Shown here: in pieces, positions 5,544-13,552 of the stretch
Layout of the letters: the number at the start of each line of letters is the position of its first letter
Numbering within the stretch: position 1 is the first letter of the stretch
From: Opitutaceae bacterium
Lineage (GTDB): Bacteria > Verrucomicrobiota > Verrucomicrobiia > Opitutales > Opitutaceae
Assembly (NCBI GenBank): GCA_029979145.1
Contig: JAPOIC010000026.1
Location: 1 to 14,543 of the forward strand
Length of the DNA stretch: 14,543 nucleotides
Direction: 5' to 3'
Translations under genes and position numbers: made by a program
Notes under the pieces: generated by a model
What the model saw: only the letters and a program-made list of their open reading frames with translations
Told to the model about the DNA's origin: nothing
Database searches by the model: none

Positions 5544-7478
5544 TCAGAACGTGATTACGGGGGCGCCCTTAGTGCGCCGGGCGATGCGCACGTCGACCGC
5601 CCGGCCGCGGTGGGCGCCGGTGAGGTGCCAGCCGTCGTCCGCGGCGGTGATTTTCCAGATTGGATGTTCCTCGCCTAATGGGGCGGCGCTGCAAACGGTG
5701 AGGAGTCGATGGGTGAGCCCGGCGGGCGAGGTCACGGCGGCGTAGGGGTAGACGCCTTCGTCGGCCGGCATCGGCAGGGTGTCGGAATTCACGGCGAATT
5801 TGGAGGTGCCGGCAATCTGCGCCCGGAGCGTGGCGTGGGGACGGGCAACCGTGAAGCCTTCTGCGTCGGTGGTGACTGCGCCGGAATTGTCGTCGTTCTG
5901 CACGTGCCAGCGCGTCTGCACCGGCAGCGGTTGGGTCAGGTCGACCTCGTCGCAGACGATAAGGATGTCGGGCTTGAGAAACAGGACCGTGCGTTGGGCG
6001 CGGATTACCGGCAGCCCGGCTTCGGCGTAGGCCGCCGCCGCGTCACTCACGGCGAGCATCCAGTCGGGGCCGACGCGGTGATCGACGAGGGTGGCGTGGG
6101 CGCGCGAGGCGTTGGTGCCTTCCTCGCCCTGGTGATACTGGTGGCCACGGCCGTCGATGAGCACGGTCGAGTGCGCCTCGGTCAGGCGCAGTCGCCACTT
6201 GGGATGGTTTGGATTGTAACTGGCCTTGAGGGGATCCCAGAACAGGCGCTCGCCGTGCGCGACGAAGAGCAGGCTGTTGCGGTCGGCGTGTTCGTGATTT
6301 TCGGGTTCGCCGCTGCGCAGCGCCACAATCGAGTCGTCGGCGTCCCAGCCGGAGCGCGACACCACGATACCGGGAAACAACACGCGGTCGGTGGTGAGGT
6401 CGGCGGCGCGGCGGTCCGGAACCTCGGGGTCGAACCAGATCGCGGCCCAGGCGGAGTTGGTGAGATTGCGGATGGTGCCGGGGCGAAGCACGAGGTGATT
6501 GGCGGTGCCGTCGCGAAAGTGCCGGCCGATCCAAGCCAGCGCTTCGGCCCCGGCGGTCATGAAGGCGTCGCCGATATTGATGCAGCCGGCCGGATTGCTG
6601 CGCGTGGGCAGGTGGACCATTTGCACGTAGCGGGCCATGGCGGGGAAGTCGGCGGAGTCGCGCAGGTCGCGGCCGCATCGGCGGCGCAGCAACTCGGCCG
6701 CCACGCAGTAGTAGGTGTAGGTGAAGCTCCAGTAGTCAGGACCCTCGGGAAAGCTCCCGTCGGCCGGGAGCCGGGAGACAAAGAGCCGCATGCTGGCGTC
6801 GGCCATCGCGGCCCAACCCGCGGCGCGGGGATGCCGCCCGTGTAAAAACGCGGCCGCGGCGGCCAGGCCGGAGGTGGCGATGATGCGCAGGTTGTTGACG
6901 TCGAGGATGGCGGGCCAGCGGCTGAAATCGATGTCGCGATAGGATTGATCGAAGCCGCCGGCATCCGGATCCATGCTCCAACCCACGACTTCGTCGTGAT
7001 GCGTCATGCCGAATACCGCGCGCTCGGCGGCCGGGCCGGCTTCGTTCGCAATATAGTCGACGACGGCCGCGTGCTCCTCGGCGCTGAGCGCTTCGGCAAG
7101 CCAGTCGGCGGCGAGCACGACGGCGACGCTTACGGTGCCGTTGCGCATCGCGCCGACGGTGTCGCGACCGGCCTCCAGCACCCAGTCCCATCGGCGGTAG
7201 CCGAGGATCTTTTGGAGCGCCAATCGCGCGAGCGCGACCTGCTGAGGGTCCGGCGTCATCGCATGGGCGAAGGCGCAGCGGTGCAGGATGTTCGCCGCGC
7301 GGGCGAGATCGCCGCCGGGATGATCGAGCCGAATTTCCTCGCGCAAGAAACGCTCGTCCGCTGCGCGATCACTCGTGCACATCGCCGTCCAGAATTCGGC
7401 GAATTCCGGACGCGCGAGCGTGGCTTGGATGCGGGGGAGTTCCGCAGGGTCGAAAAGGAGATGAAGCGTCTGGGCCAT
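5544..7478 (-). CDS. Heparinase II/III-family protein (putative polysaccharide lyase)
   Basis: A 644-residue protein with the two-part layout of heparinase II/III-type lyases. An all-alpha N-terminal half, expected to be an alpha/alpha toroid, carries FPEGPDYWSFTYTYY (from F243), the usual substrate-groove motif. A beta-sandwich C-terminal half (PF07940) contains NHEHADRNS (N394-S402), whose H395, H397 and D399 match the usual catalytic or metal-site histidine cluster, followed by LFWDPLKASYN and HSTVLIDGRGHQ. Family members cleave uronic-acid-containing polysaccharides or oligosaccharides by beta-elimination; the substrate here cannot be told. I chose ATG 7478 because it lies 2 nt after the upstream gene's stop and family similarity begins there; the frame stays open upstream only as an antisense-type shadow over the oxidoreductase. 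No signal peptide is seen, so it may act on imported oligosaccharides. Confidence 0.9.
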   Translation of the reverse strand: MAQTLHLLFDPAELPRIQATLARPEFAEFWTAMCTSDRAADERFLREEIRLDHPGGDLARAANILHRCAFAHAMTPDPQQVALARLALQKILGYRRWDWVLEAGRDTVGAMRNGTVSVAVVLAADWLAEALSAEEHAAVVDYIANEAGPAAERAVFGMTHHDEVVGWSMDPDAGGFDQSYRDIDFSRWPAILDVNNLRIIATSGLAAAAAFLHGRHPRAAGWAAMADASMRLFVSRLPADGSFPEGPDYWSFTYTYYCVAAELLRRRCGRDLRDSADFPAMARYVQMVHLPTRSNPAGCINIGDAFMTAGAEALAWIGRHFRDGTANHLVLRPGTIRNLTNSAWAAIWFDPEVPDRRAADLTTDRVLFPGIVVSRSGWDADDSIVALRSGEPENHEHADRNSLLFVAHGERLFWDPLKASYNPNHPKWRLRLTEAHSTVLIDGRGHQYHQGEEGTNASRAHATLVDHRVGPDWMLAVSDAAAAYAEAGLPVIRAQRTVLFLKPDILIVCDEVDLTQPLPVQTRWHVQNDDNSGAVTTDAEGFTVARPHATLRAQIAGTSKFAVNSDTLPMPADEGVYPYAAVTSPAGLTHRLLTVCSAAPLGEEHPIWKITAADDGWHLTGAHRGRAVDVRIARRTKGAPVITF

Positions 7479-7480
7479 AA

Positions 7481-9022
7481 TCAGGAAGAGTGGAGGTCTT
7501 TGAGAATTTTTTGGGCGGCGTTGTGACCGGGAATGCCGCTGACTTCGCCGCCCGGATGCTGGCCGGCGCCGCCGAGGTAAAGTCCGGCGATGGGTGCGCG
7601 GTAGTGGGCGAGTTCCGGCAGCGGCCGGTTGCCGAGGAGGAGTTCCGGAGTGTGCTGCAGGTGCCAGATGCAGCCGTCGGTCAGCGCGAGCTTGCGCTCG
7701 AGGTCGAGCGGCGTGCGCAACTCGTAGTGTCGGATTGAGCGACGGAAGTTGGGTGCATACTCCGTGATTTGGTCGATGAGCCGTTCGGCGATTGCCTCCT
7801 TGCGTTCGTCCCAGTTGCCGCGGGCGAGCTTGGCGGGCGCGGAGTAAACGTAGACCGAGGCGGTGTGCTTGCCGGCGGGCGCGAGCGAGTCGTCGAGGCG
7901 GGAGGGGGGGTTGAAGCTCATCATCGGGCGGGCGGGGGCTTCGCCGGCCTCGACCTCGGCGTAGCAGCGCGTGATCGCCTCGCGGTTCATCTCGAGCTGC
8001 ACCGCGCCGCGATGCGGCAGGTCGGGATCGCCGTCCCAGCCCTGCCATTGCGGGAGCTCGTCGATGGCGGCGAGAAACTTGTAGCAGCTGACGTGGGAGT
8101 TGAGCCCGGCGATGCGCGTGCGCAGGCCGGCGTCGACGGCGTCAGGCGGCAGCAGTTTCAGGAAGGTGCGTTTCGGGTCCGCGGTCGACAGCACCAAACG
8201 GGCCTCGATCTCGTCGCCGCTTTCCAATTGAAGTCCGGTGGCGCGGCCGTCGCGCACGACGACGCTTTGCACCGGAGAGTCGGTGTGGATGGTGGCGCCG
8301 GCGGCGCGCGCGAGGTCGGCGAGGATGGCCGGCAGCCGGCCCATGCCACCGCGGACGAAGCCCCACGGGCCCTTTTCGCCGGTGGCGAGGTCGGGCCAGT
8401 CGATCGCGCTGTAGGCGAGGCTAAAGGCGCCGGGATTGGCAGCGAAGGCGGAGGCCTCGGAGACGACGCGTTCGCGCAGCCGCTCGGTGGGCAGGAAGTG
8501 ATCGTGGAGGTCCCAGAGGCTGAGCGTTGTGGCCAGCTCGACCGCTTTGGCGGCAGGCGTGCCGGTGGCGGCGCGGCGCAACTCGTCGAGCGTGGGTGGC
8601 ACCGTGAGCAGGTAGCGTCGCACCAGGGAAAGAAAGTCCCGCTTGAAAGCGTCGTAGCGCTCCAACCCCGTGCGCTCGTCCGCCGTGAGCTTCGAGCGGG
8701 CGGTGAGGTGGTTGGGCAGGTCGAAATCGAGATTCGAGTGATACCGGCCGTCGCTGCGAAGGTAGATCACTTCATCGCGGGGCAGTGCGACCAAGCCGTG
8801 CTCCTTCAAGCCGAGTTCCTTCACCAACTGCGCGGGAAAGGCGTGGAGCAAATGGGCACCGGTGGAAAACGTGTAGCCCGGCCAGAGCTCTTCGTTGAGC
8901 GTGGCGCCGCCAATAGTCGGGCGACGCTCGAAGACGCGCACGCCGAGGCCGGCGCGAGCGAGATAGGTGGCGGCGACGAGGGCGTTGTGCCCGGCGCCGA
9001 TGATGGCGACATCAGTTTTCAT
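7481..9022 (-). CDS. PYROXD2/phytoene-desaturase-like FAD-dependent oxidoreductase
   Basis: A 513-residue flavoprotein of the amine oxidase/CrtI-like superfamily, closest in pattern to PYROXD2 ('pyridine nucleotide-disulfide oxidoreductase domain 2'). The N-terminal Rossmann motif VAIIGAGHNALVAATYLARAG is followed by an acidic residue at the strand end (VFERR) and then GGATLNEELWPGYTFSTGAH. The C-terminal FAD signature LYLGGAGQHPGGEVSGIPG is intact. Bacterial members are often called phytoene desaturases, but no other carotenoid gene is nearby, so a carotenoid role is not supported here; the substrate is unknown. ATG 9022 is chosen because the dinucleotide-binding strand begins at residue 4; the longer GC-rich upstream extension has no family similarity. 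It is the first gene of the four-gene minus-strand operon, and its stop is 2 nt from the heparinase start. Confidence 0.9.
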   Translation of the reverse strand: MKTDVAIIGAGHNALVAATYLARAGLGVRVFERRPTIGGATLNEELWPGYTFSTGAHLLHAFPAQLVKELGLKEHGLVALPRDEVIYLRSDGRYHSNLDFDLPNHLTARSKLTADERTGLERYDAFKRDFLSLVRRYLLTVPPTLDELRRAATGTPAAKAVELATTLSLWDLHDHFLPTERLRERVVSEASAFAANPGAFSLAYSAIDWPDLATGEKGPWGFVRGGMGRLPAILADLARAAGATIHTDSPVQSVVVRDGRATGLQLESGDEIEARLVLSTADPKRTFLKLLPPDAVDAGLRTRIAGLNSHVSCYKFLAAIDELPQWQGWDGDPDLPHRGAVQLEMNREAITRCYAEVEAGEAPARPMMSFNPPSRLDDSLAPAGKHTASVYVYSAPAKLARGNWDERKEAIAERLIDQITEYAPNFRRSIRHYELRTPLDLERKLALTDGCIWHLQHTPELLLGNRPLPELAHYRAPIAGLYLGGAGQHPGGEVSGIPGHNAAQKILKDLHSS

Positions 9023-9057
9023 GGCGGGATTCGGCGGAATAGGTCGTGGAGGGGACC

Positions 9058-9077
9058 GGACGCCCCCCTGGGCGCCC
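9058..9077. repeat. Small GC-rich hairpin in the gap upstream of the oxidoreductase operon
   Basis: GGACGCCC (9058-9065) and GGGCGCCC (9070-9077) form an 8-position stem with one mismatch and a CCCT loop, 36 bases before the oxidoreductase ATG. A weaker GGAAT/ATTCC pair lies at 9096-9112. No T-run follows either. The 159-bp gap (9023-9181) must hold the operon's promoter unless the operon is read through from the phosphate symporter gene. I could not identify convincing -35/-10 elements. Confidence 0.3.
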
Positions 9078-9181
9078 GACGAGCCGACACGCAATGGAAT
9101 TCAAAGGATTCCGCATGGTCGGTCGCCAGCGCTAGACTCCGCCCGCGCCGCTGGCAATGCGCGAGGCCGTCATCTTCGCCT

Positions 9182-10840
9182 TCAGTCGCGGTGCCTCAGG
9201 GCCTGCAGGACGTTGAGCGAGTGATTGCCGATGCTCTCCATGTTGTTGAGCATATCGATGTAGATCATCTCGGCCTTCACCGTCTCGCCGCTCGCGCTCA
9301 TGCGCTTGAGGGATTCACGGCGCAGCTCCTTGCGGAAGCGGTCGATGGTGTTCTCCAGCTGGTAGGCGGTTTCCATGTCCTGCGCGGCGACGCCGCGGTC
9401 GATGCGGGACGAGTAGAAGTCCATGAACTGGAGCACGATCTTGGCGAATTGCTCGACTTGGTGGATCGTCTCTTGCGCGAGGGCGCGGCGCTTGCGGTAT
9501 TTGCGCTCCGCCAGCATGACGAGCCGGGAGCCGCAGTCGCAGATGTCCTCTAGCTCGGCCACGACGCGCAGCATGGCGGTGACCTTGTGCATGGAGTTGT
9601 CGCTCACGCGGTTGGCGGAGCACTTGAGCAAATAGCTCGTGGTCTGGAAGGCGAGGCGGTCGCTCTCCTGCTCCAGCTTTTTCAGCTCGCGCACGCGGTC
9701 GCTCAGGTCCTTGTCGGGATTGAGCACGAGCTCGACGAAGCCGGTCATGAGGTCGCGGGTGAGCTTGCCCATGCGCTGCACGTCGCGCTCGGCCTCGGCG
9801 ATGCTGAGCTCGCCGGTCTGCGGGAGGAAGGCCGAGTCGTGCAGCACGTGGTCGACGGACTTGCCCTTGCGGTCGGGCAGGAGGCGCTCCACCAGCCGGC
9901 CGAGTTGCGAGACGAAGCCGATGAGCAGGATGATGTTTGTCAGGTTGAACAGCGAGTGGAACGCCGCCATGTGCAGCGGGATGTTGGCGCTTTGCGTAGC
10001 TTCGCACGGCATGATCCAGTCGACCAGCCCGGAGAACTGGTCGAAGAGCGCGATGGCCCAGATCACGCCGATGATGTTGAACGCGAAGTGGGCGAGGGCG
10101 GCGCGCTTGGCGTTGGTGTTGCCGCCCATCGCGGCGATGTTGGCCGTGATGGTCGTGCCGACGTTTTCGCCGAGAATAATGGCGCAGGCGCTGGGGTAAT
10201 CGATCCAACCCTTGTAGGCCATGGTCAGCGTGATCGCGCCGGCGACCGAAGACGACTGGACCACAACGGTCAGGATGGTGCCGAAAATGAAGAAGAAGAA
10301 GACCGAGACGAGACCTCGGCCGGTGTAGTCCTGCACGAAGGCGAGGATCTCGGGGCTGTTGCGGATGTCCGGCACGGAGTCCTTCAGGAACATCAGGCCG
10401 AGGAACAGGATGCCAAAGCCCATGACGAACTCGCCCGTGTCGCGCAGTCGCGGCTTGCGCGAGAAGATCAGCGGCAACGCCACGCCAATCAGGGGCAGGG
10501 CGATGGCGGAGATGCTGAATTTGAAACCGAGGAACGACACGATCCAGAACGTCGTGGTCGTGCCGAGGTTGGCGCCCATGATCATGCCGATCGCCTCGGT
10601 GACGGTCAGCAAGGAGGCGTTGACGAAGCTCACGATCATCACGGTCGTGGCGGACGACGACTGGACGAGGCAGGTGATGCCGAAACCGGTGCCGAGGCCG
10701 ACGAAGCGGTTGCTGGTCATCGTCCGCATCATGCCGCGCAGACGCTCGCCGGAGAGCTTTTGCAGGGCCTCGCTCATCACCTTCATGCCGAAGAGGAAGA
10801 GCCCGAGGCTGCCGAGAATGGTGAGAATCGTGCCAATCAT
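9182..10840 (-). CDS. Na+/phosphate symporter (NptA/YjbB type) with PhoU-like C-terminal domain
   Basis: A 552-residue inner-membrane protein of the Na/Pi cotransporter family, which couples phosphate movement to the sodium gradient. It has the diagnostic pair of inverted repeats: QSSSATT (60-66) with GANLGTT (89-95), and QSSSVAG (195-201) with GENVGTT (224-230). These lie among hydrophobic helices up to about residue 315. Residues about 345-545 are an alpha-helical PhoU-like domain (LTRDLMTGFVELVLNP, RVVAELEDICDCGSRL). Length and order are normal for bacterial members. ATG 10840 begins directly with the first helix (MIGTILTILGSLGLFLFGMK), and no Shine-Dalgarno sequence is seen. A Pho-box-like direct repeat lies about 55 bp upstream. 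The 159-bp gap to the oxidoreductase operon suggests separate transcription units. Confidence 0.94.
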   Translation of the reverse strand: MIGTILTILGSLGLFLFGMKVMSEALQKLSGERLRGMMRTMTSNRFVGLGTGFGITCLVQSSSATTVMIVSFVNASLLTVTEAIGMIMGANLGTTTTFWIVSFLGFKFSISAIALPLIGVALPLIFSRKPRLRDTGEFVMGFGILFLGLMFLKDSVPDIRNSPEILAFVQDYTGRGLVSVFFFFIFGTILTVVVQSSSVAGAITLTMAYKGWIDYPSACAIILGENVGTTITANIAAMGGNTNAKRAALAHFAFNIIGVIWAIALFDQFSGLVDWIMPCEATQSANIPLHMAAFHSLFNLTNIILLIGFVSQLGRLVERLLPDRKGKSVDHVLHDSAFLPQTGELSIAEAERDVQRMGKLTRDLMTGFVELVLNPDKDLSDRVRELKKLEQESDRLAFQTTSYLLKCSANRVSDNSMHKVTAMLRVVAELEDICDCGSRLVMLAERKYRKRRALAQETIHQVEQFAKIVLQFMDFYSSRIDRGVAAQDMETAYQLENTIDRFRKELRRESLKRMSASGETVKAEMIYIDMLNNMESIGNHSLNVLQALRHRD

Positions 10841-10893
10841 AGGGGGTATGGCGGCGACGATGGACGGCCCGCCCCGCCGGGGGCAAGACCAGG

Positions 10894-10911
10894 CGTCACC
10901 GGAATGTCACA
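10894..10911 (+). promoter_or_regulatory. Pho-box-like direct repeat upstream of the phosphate symporter
   Basis: GTCAC occurs at 10895-10899 and again at 10906-10910, an exact 11-bp period, with an A-run (10910-10914) after the second copy. PhoB boxes are 7-bp CTGTCAT-like repeats at an 11-bp period, and a phosphate transporter is a natural target. However, the repeat reads on the + strand, away from the gene it would control, and each copy is only a partial match, so this is a candidate only. Confidence 0.3.
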
Positions 10912-10929
10912 AAACTGCCCGGTCGGGCA
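10912..10929 (-). terminator. Possible weak intrinsic terminator of the sialidase-family gene
   Basis: On the minus strand TGCCC-GACC-GGGCA (10929-10916) makes a 5-bp stem with a 4-nt loop, followed at once by GTTTTG. It lies 21 bases past the sialidase stop codon, where a terminator is expected. The stem and T-run are both short, so efficiency would be low. It touches the Pho-box-like repeat. Confidence 0.4.
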
Positions 10930-10950
10930 CGATGAGACGCCCGAATGGGC

Positions 10951-12102
10951 TCAATTGGCCTTGGTCAACCCATGGCCCCGCCCGTGGCGGCGTATTTCAT
11001 GGCGTGGGCACCCAGCCGGCTCGGCGGTCTGTTGCGGCAATTCTGCGAACGGCACGCGGCGAACGCAGCTGTCTTGGAGCACGGCCGTGCCGCGGCCACC
11101 GCAGCAATACGCGAGCAGCACCGCGTCGGCGACGGGCTGGATCGCGGTGTAACAGAAGCCGCGCTCCGGATCGTCCTCAATCGACCGCGGCGCGGACCAA
11201 GTGGCGCCTTCGTCCGCGCTCGTGGCCAAGGCGAGGGGAGTGCGGCCCCAGCTGGAATTGGTGCCCCACGCGATCTCCGCAGTGACGGGGGCCTTGGGGT
11301 CGTTCCACACCGCCAGCCAGCGACCGGCGGCGTCGATGCATTTGATCGAAAGCGGACTGCAGGGCGCGGCAAAGCGCGAGCGCTGCGGTTCAGACCATGT
11401 CTCGCCGCCATCGGTGGAGGTGAATTCCCATTGCCAGCCGTCGGTGGTCCGGGCCCAACCGTAGAGGGATCCGTCGCTGCGTTCGATCACGCCGGGTTCC
11501 TGCAGGCCGGAATCGATTTTTTCGCTGACGCCCACCCGCTGCCGCGCTTCTCGCCACTTGGCGCCGGCGTCTTCTGAGAGGAAAACGGTGACCTCGCCAT
11601 GGCTGTCGATTCCCGCCTCGATGGCGCCGTCCGGCGACTTCGGTCGGTGATATGCCGCGGGGGCGACGAGCCGGCCCGAGCGCAGCTGGATGATGCGGTC
11701 GTTGTTGGTCACGAAATAACCGGGCGCCGGGTTGCAAAGGACGGGTTCCGACCACGTGGCGCCTTCGTCGGCCGAGGTGCGCAGGCGCAGCCGGCAATCG
11801 AGGGCGGAATTTTTCTGGGCGTAGAACAACGCGATGCGCCCATCGGCCAGGCGCAGGAGCGAGGCGCTCATGACATTGCAGCGGCCTTCATTCGGCACGA
11901 GCACGCGGGGCGGGCCCCACGTGCGGCCTTCGTCACGAGACTCGCAACCCGCGATGTCGGCTTGGGCGTGGTCCTGCCAGCTTTCGCCGCGGTAGCACGA
12001 CCAAGCAAAAAGCAGGCGGCCGTCGCGCAGCGGCACAAAGGCGCCTTCGGAATTGCGGGGGTTGCCGGGGCGGGCGGGCAGGGGCAGCACGATTTCGCTC
12101 AT
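10951..12102 (-). CDS. Sialidase-family (BNR/Asp-box six-bladed propeller) protein
   Basis: A 383-residue protein with five Asp boxes (S-x-D-x-G-x-T-W pattern): SRDEGRTW (55-62), SADEGATW (110-117), SEDAGAKW (176-183), STDGGETW (229-236) and SADEGATW (295-302). These mark a sialidase-type beta-propeller. Other conserved blocks are RNSEGAF near the start, NVMSASLLRL, GYFVTNNDRIIQL, GLQEPGVIE and PCSPLSIK. The pattern matches the BNR_2 family common in planctomycetes and verrucomicrobia and annotated as exo-alpha-sialidase. The FRIP-type arginine motif of classical neuraminidases is not seen, so the sugar cleaved may not be sialic acid. There is no signal peptide at ATG 12102, which suggests a cytoplasmic enzyme acting on imported sugars. 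It is divergent from the M28 peptidase gene across 102 bp. Confidence 0.88.
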   Translation of the reverse strand: MSEIVLPLPARPGNPRNSEGAFVPLRDGRLLFAWSCYRGESWQDHAQADIAGCESRDEGRTWGPPRVLVPNEGRCNVMSASLLRLADGRIALFYAQKNSALDCRLRLRTSADEGATWSEPVLCNPAPGYFVTNNDRIIQLRSGRLVAPAAYHRPKSPDGAIEAGIDSHGEVTVFLSEDAGAKWREARQRVGVSEKIDSGLQEPGVIERSDGSLYGWARTTDGWQWEFTSTDGGETWSEPQRSRFAAPCSPLSIKCIDAAGRWLAVWNDPKAPVTAEIAWGTNSSWGRTPLALATSADEGATWSAPRSIEDDPERGFCYTAIQPVADAVLLAYCCGGRGTAVLQDSCVRRVPFAELPQQTAEPAGCPRHEIRRHGRGHGLTKAN

Positions 12103-12173
12103 GACGCGGCCATCAGGCCGGACCTCGGCGTGCGAGTAAACCGGAATTGGTCCTGACCGTGCTTTTCGATTGT

Positions 12174-12190
12174 CGCCGCGCGACGCGGCG
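12174..12190. repeat. Perfect GC hairpin in the divergent intergenic region
   Basis: CGCCGCG (12174-12180), loop CGA, CGCGGCG (12184-12190) is a perfect 7-bp stem in the 102-bp gap between the divergent sialidase and M28 peptidase genes, 14 bases before the peptidase ATG. It could be an operator or a leader structure. No promoter elements are clear enough to call here. Confidence 0.35.
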
Positions 12191-12204
12191 GAATTGGATG
12201 CGCC

Positions 12205-13500
12205 ATGGATCTCATTGACCCGTCACGACTCGATCATCACCTGCGGCACTTGGTCGACACGATCGGGGTGCGTCTGGCAGGCACCAGAGGCGAGGCGGCC
12301 GCCGCCGACTGGGTGGCGGCGGAGTTGCAAGCCGCGGGGGCTGTCGTCACGCGCGAGACCTTTCCAGTGTCGGCCCGCGTGGTCACGGCGCAGGAGCTGC
12401 AAGTTTACTATGACGGCGCGTGGCACGACGCAGGGTGTTCGTTGTTCGCGAATGCGCCGGGCACGAATGGCGAGTGGGTGGAGGCGCCGCTGGTGTTTTT
12501 CGAAGGGGCGACCGGTTACCAACGTCCCGCGCTCGATGAACTCTTTCGCGACCGGATCGTGATGCACTTCGGCTGCCACATCGAGTCGCGCGAAAATTAC
12601 GGCCGGCTCGTGTCGGCCCGGCCGGTCGGCGTGCTCATGGCGGACGTGCGCAACCCGGGGGCCACGGCCCTGGCCGATGCGATTTTCCCGGCTTATGCCG
12701 CGGCCTGTGGCGTGGTGCCGGCGCTGAACGTGGCTTTCCTTGACGCTTGGCGCTGGAAGGAACGCGGCGCCACGCGGGCGCGGTTTCGGGTGAGCGGAGG
12801 CTCGCATCCGGCCGAGTCGGCAAACGTGATCGCGGACCTGCCGGGCTCGGATCCGGACGCGGGCGTGTTGTTTGTCGGCGGCCATCACGATACGCAGGCG
12901 GACTCGGTTGGCGCCGACGACAATGGCTCCGCCACGGTGGGCCTGATCGAATTGGCGCTCGTGCTCGCGCCGCGGCCGCGCCTGCGCACGATCCGGCTGA
13001 TTTCTTTCGGCGCTGAGGAACAGCTGTCGGTGGGCAGTTCGGCCTACGTGCGGCGGCATCGCGCCGAACTCAAGCGCGAAGGACGCTTGATGTTCAACCT
13101 CGACAGTTTCGGGTCGCTGCTGGGCTGGAACCTTCTCTCGGGCAGCGCGCCGGCAGAGGTTGACGACCTGCTGCGTCCGTATTTCGCTCGGTTCGACCAT
13201 TACTACCGGCGTGACTACGGCGTGCTGCCCTACGCGGACCATTTCCCGTTCAACGCGGCCGGCGTGCCAGGCCTGACCCTGATGCGGCCGAACTGCGCGG
13301 GAGGACGGTTTTTCCACCACCGGGCCGACGACGACCGCAGCCGCGTGGATTGCGCGCTGATGGCGGCGTTGTTGAACGCGATCGCGGCGTTCCTCGGCGA
13401 TCTGGCCGCGGCGGAGAAGCTTCCCTTTGCGGCCCAGCTGCCCGAGGCGGAGTTGCCGGCCATCGCGCACTGTTGGGACGACCTGTTTGGCGGCTGGTGA
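12205..13500 (+). CDS. M28-family zinc aminopeptidase
   Basis: A 431-residue metallopeptidase with the complete M28 co-catalytic zinc site in order: GGHHDT (225-230, ligand H227), GADDNGSA (bridging aspartate at D239), the GAEEQ pair (E271 general base, E272 ligand), NLD (D300) and a late histidine in FFHHRADD (H371 or H372). M28 enzymes remove N-terminal residues from peptides. The first 200 residues include an insert (about 60-200) in the place where many M28 members carry a PA-like domain. No signal peptide or membrane helix is visible at ATG 12205, so a cytoplasmic role in peptide turnover is likely; many relatives are secreted. The start is chosen because RLDHHLRHLVDTIGVRLAGT, the usual family opening, follows at once. 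The MipA-like gene starts 52 bp after its stop, so the two may be co-transcribed. Confidence 0.92.
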   Translation: MDLIDPSRLDHHLRHLVDTIGVRLAGTRGEAAAADWVAAELQAAGAVVTRETFPVSARVVTAQELQVYYDGAWHDAGCSLFANAPGTNGEWVEAPLVFFEGATGYQRPALDELFRDRIVMHFGCHIESRENYGRLVSARPVGVLMADVRNPGATALADAIFPAYAAACGVVPALNVAFLDAWRWKERGATRARFRVSGGSHPAESANVIADLPGSDPDAGVLFVGGHHDTQADSVGADDNGSATVGLIELALVLAPRPRLRTIRLISFGAEEQLSVGSSAYVRRHRAELKREGRLMFNLDSFGSLLGWNLLSGSAPAEVDDLLRPYFARFDHYYRRDYGVLPYADHFPFNAAGVPGLTLMRPNCAGGRFFHHRADDDRSRVDCALMAALLNAIAAFLGDLAAAEKLPFAAQLPEAELPAIAHCWDDLFGGW

Positions 13501-13552
13501 CGATTGGTGGACGAATGCATCCGCCGGGTCGGCCGACGCGTAGTGCGCGGAT

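Noticed and set aside
7479..8048. N-terminal extension of the heparinase-like protein by 190 residues
   Set aside because: The extension overlaps the oxidoreductase coding region and is arginine/proline-rich with no similarity to the family. ATG 7478, 2 nt after the upstream stop, fits operon spacing.
7769..9553. 594-codon open frame on the + strand
   Set aside because: It is antisense to the oxidoreductase and crosses into the symporter gene. It is low-complexity G/A/V/R sequence without motifs, while the minus strand has intact FAD-binding signatures.
9587..11152. 521-codon open frame on the + strand
   Set aside because: It lies opposite the Na+/phosphate symporter, which has clear family motifs. 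Its product is rich in E, D, H and R with no recognisable domain, the usual antisense shadow in GC-rich DNA.
12223..13470. 415-codon open frame on the - strand
   Set aside because: It lies opposite the M28 peptidase, whose full zinc-site motif set is on the + strand.
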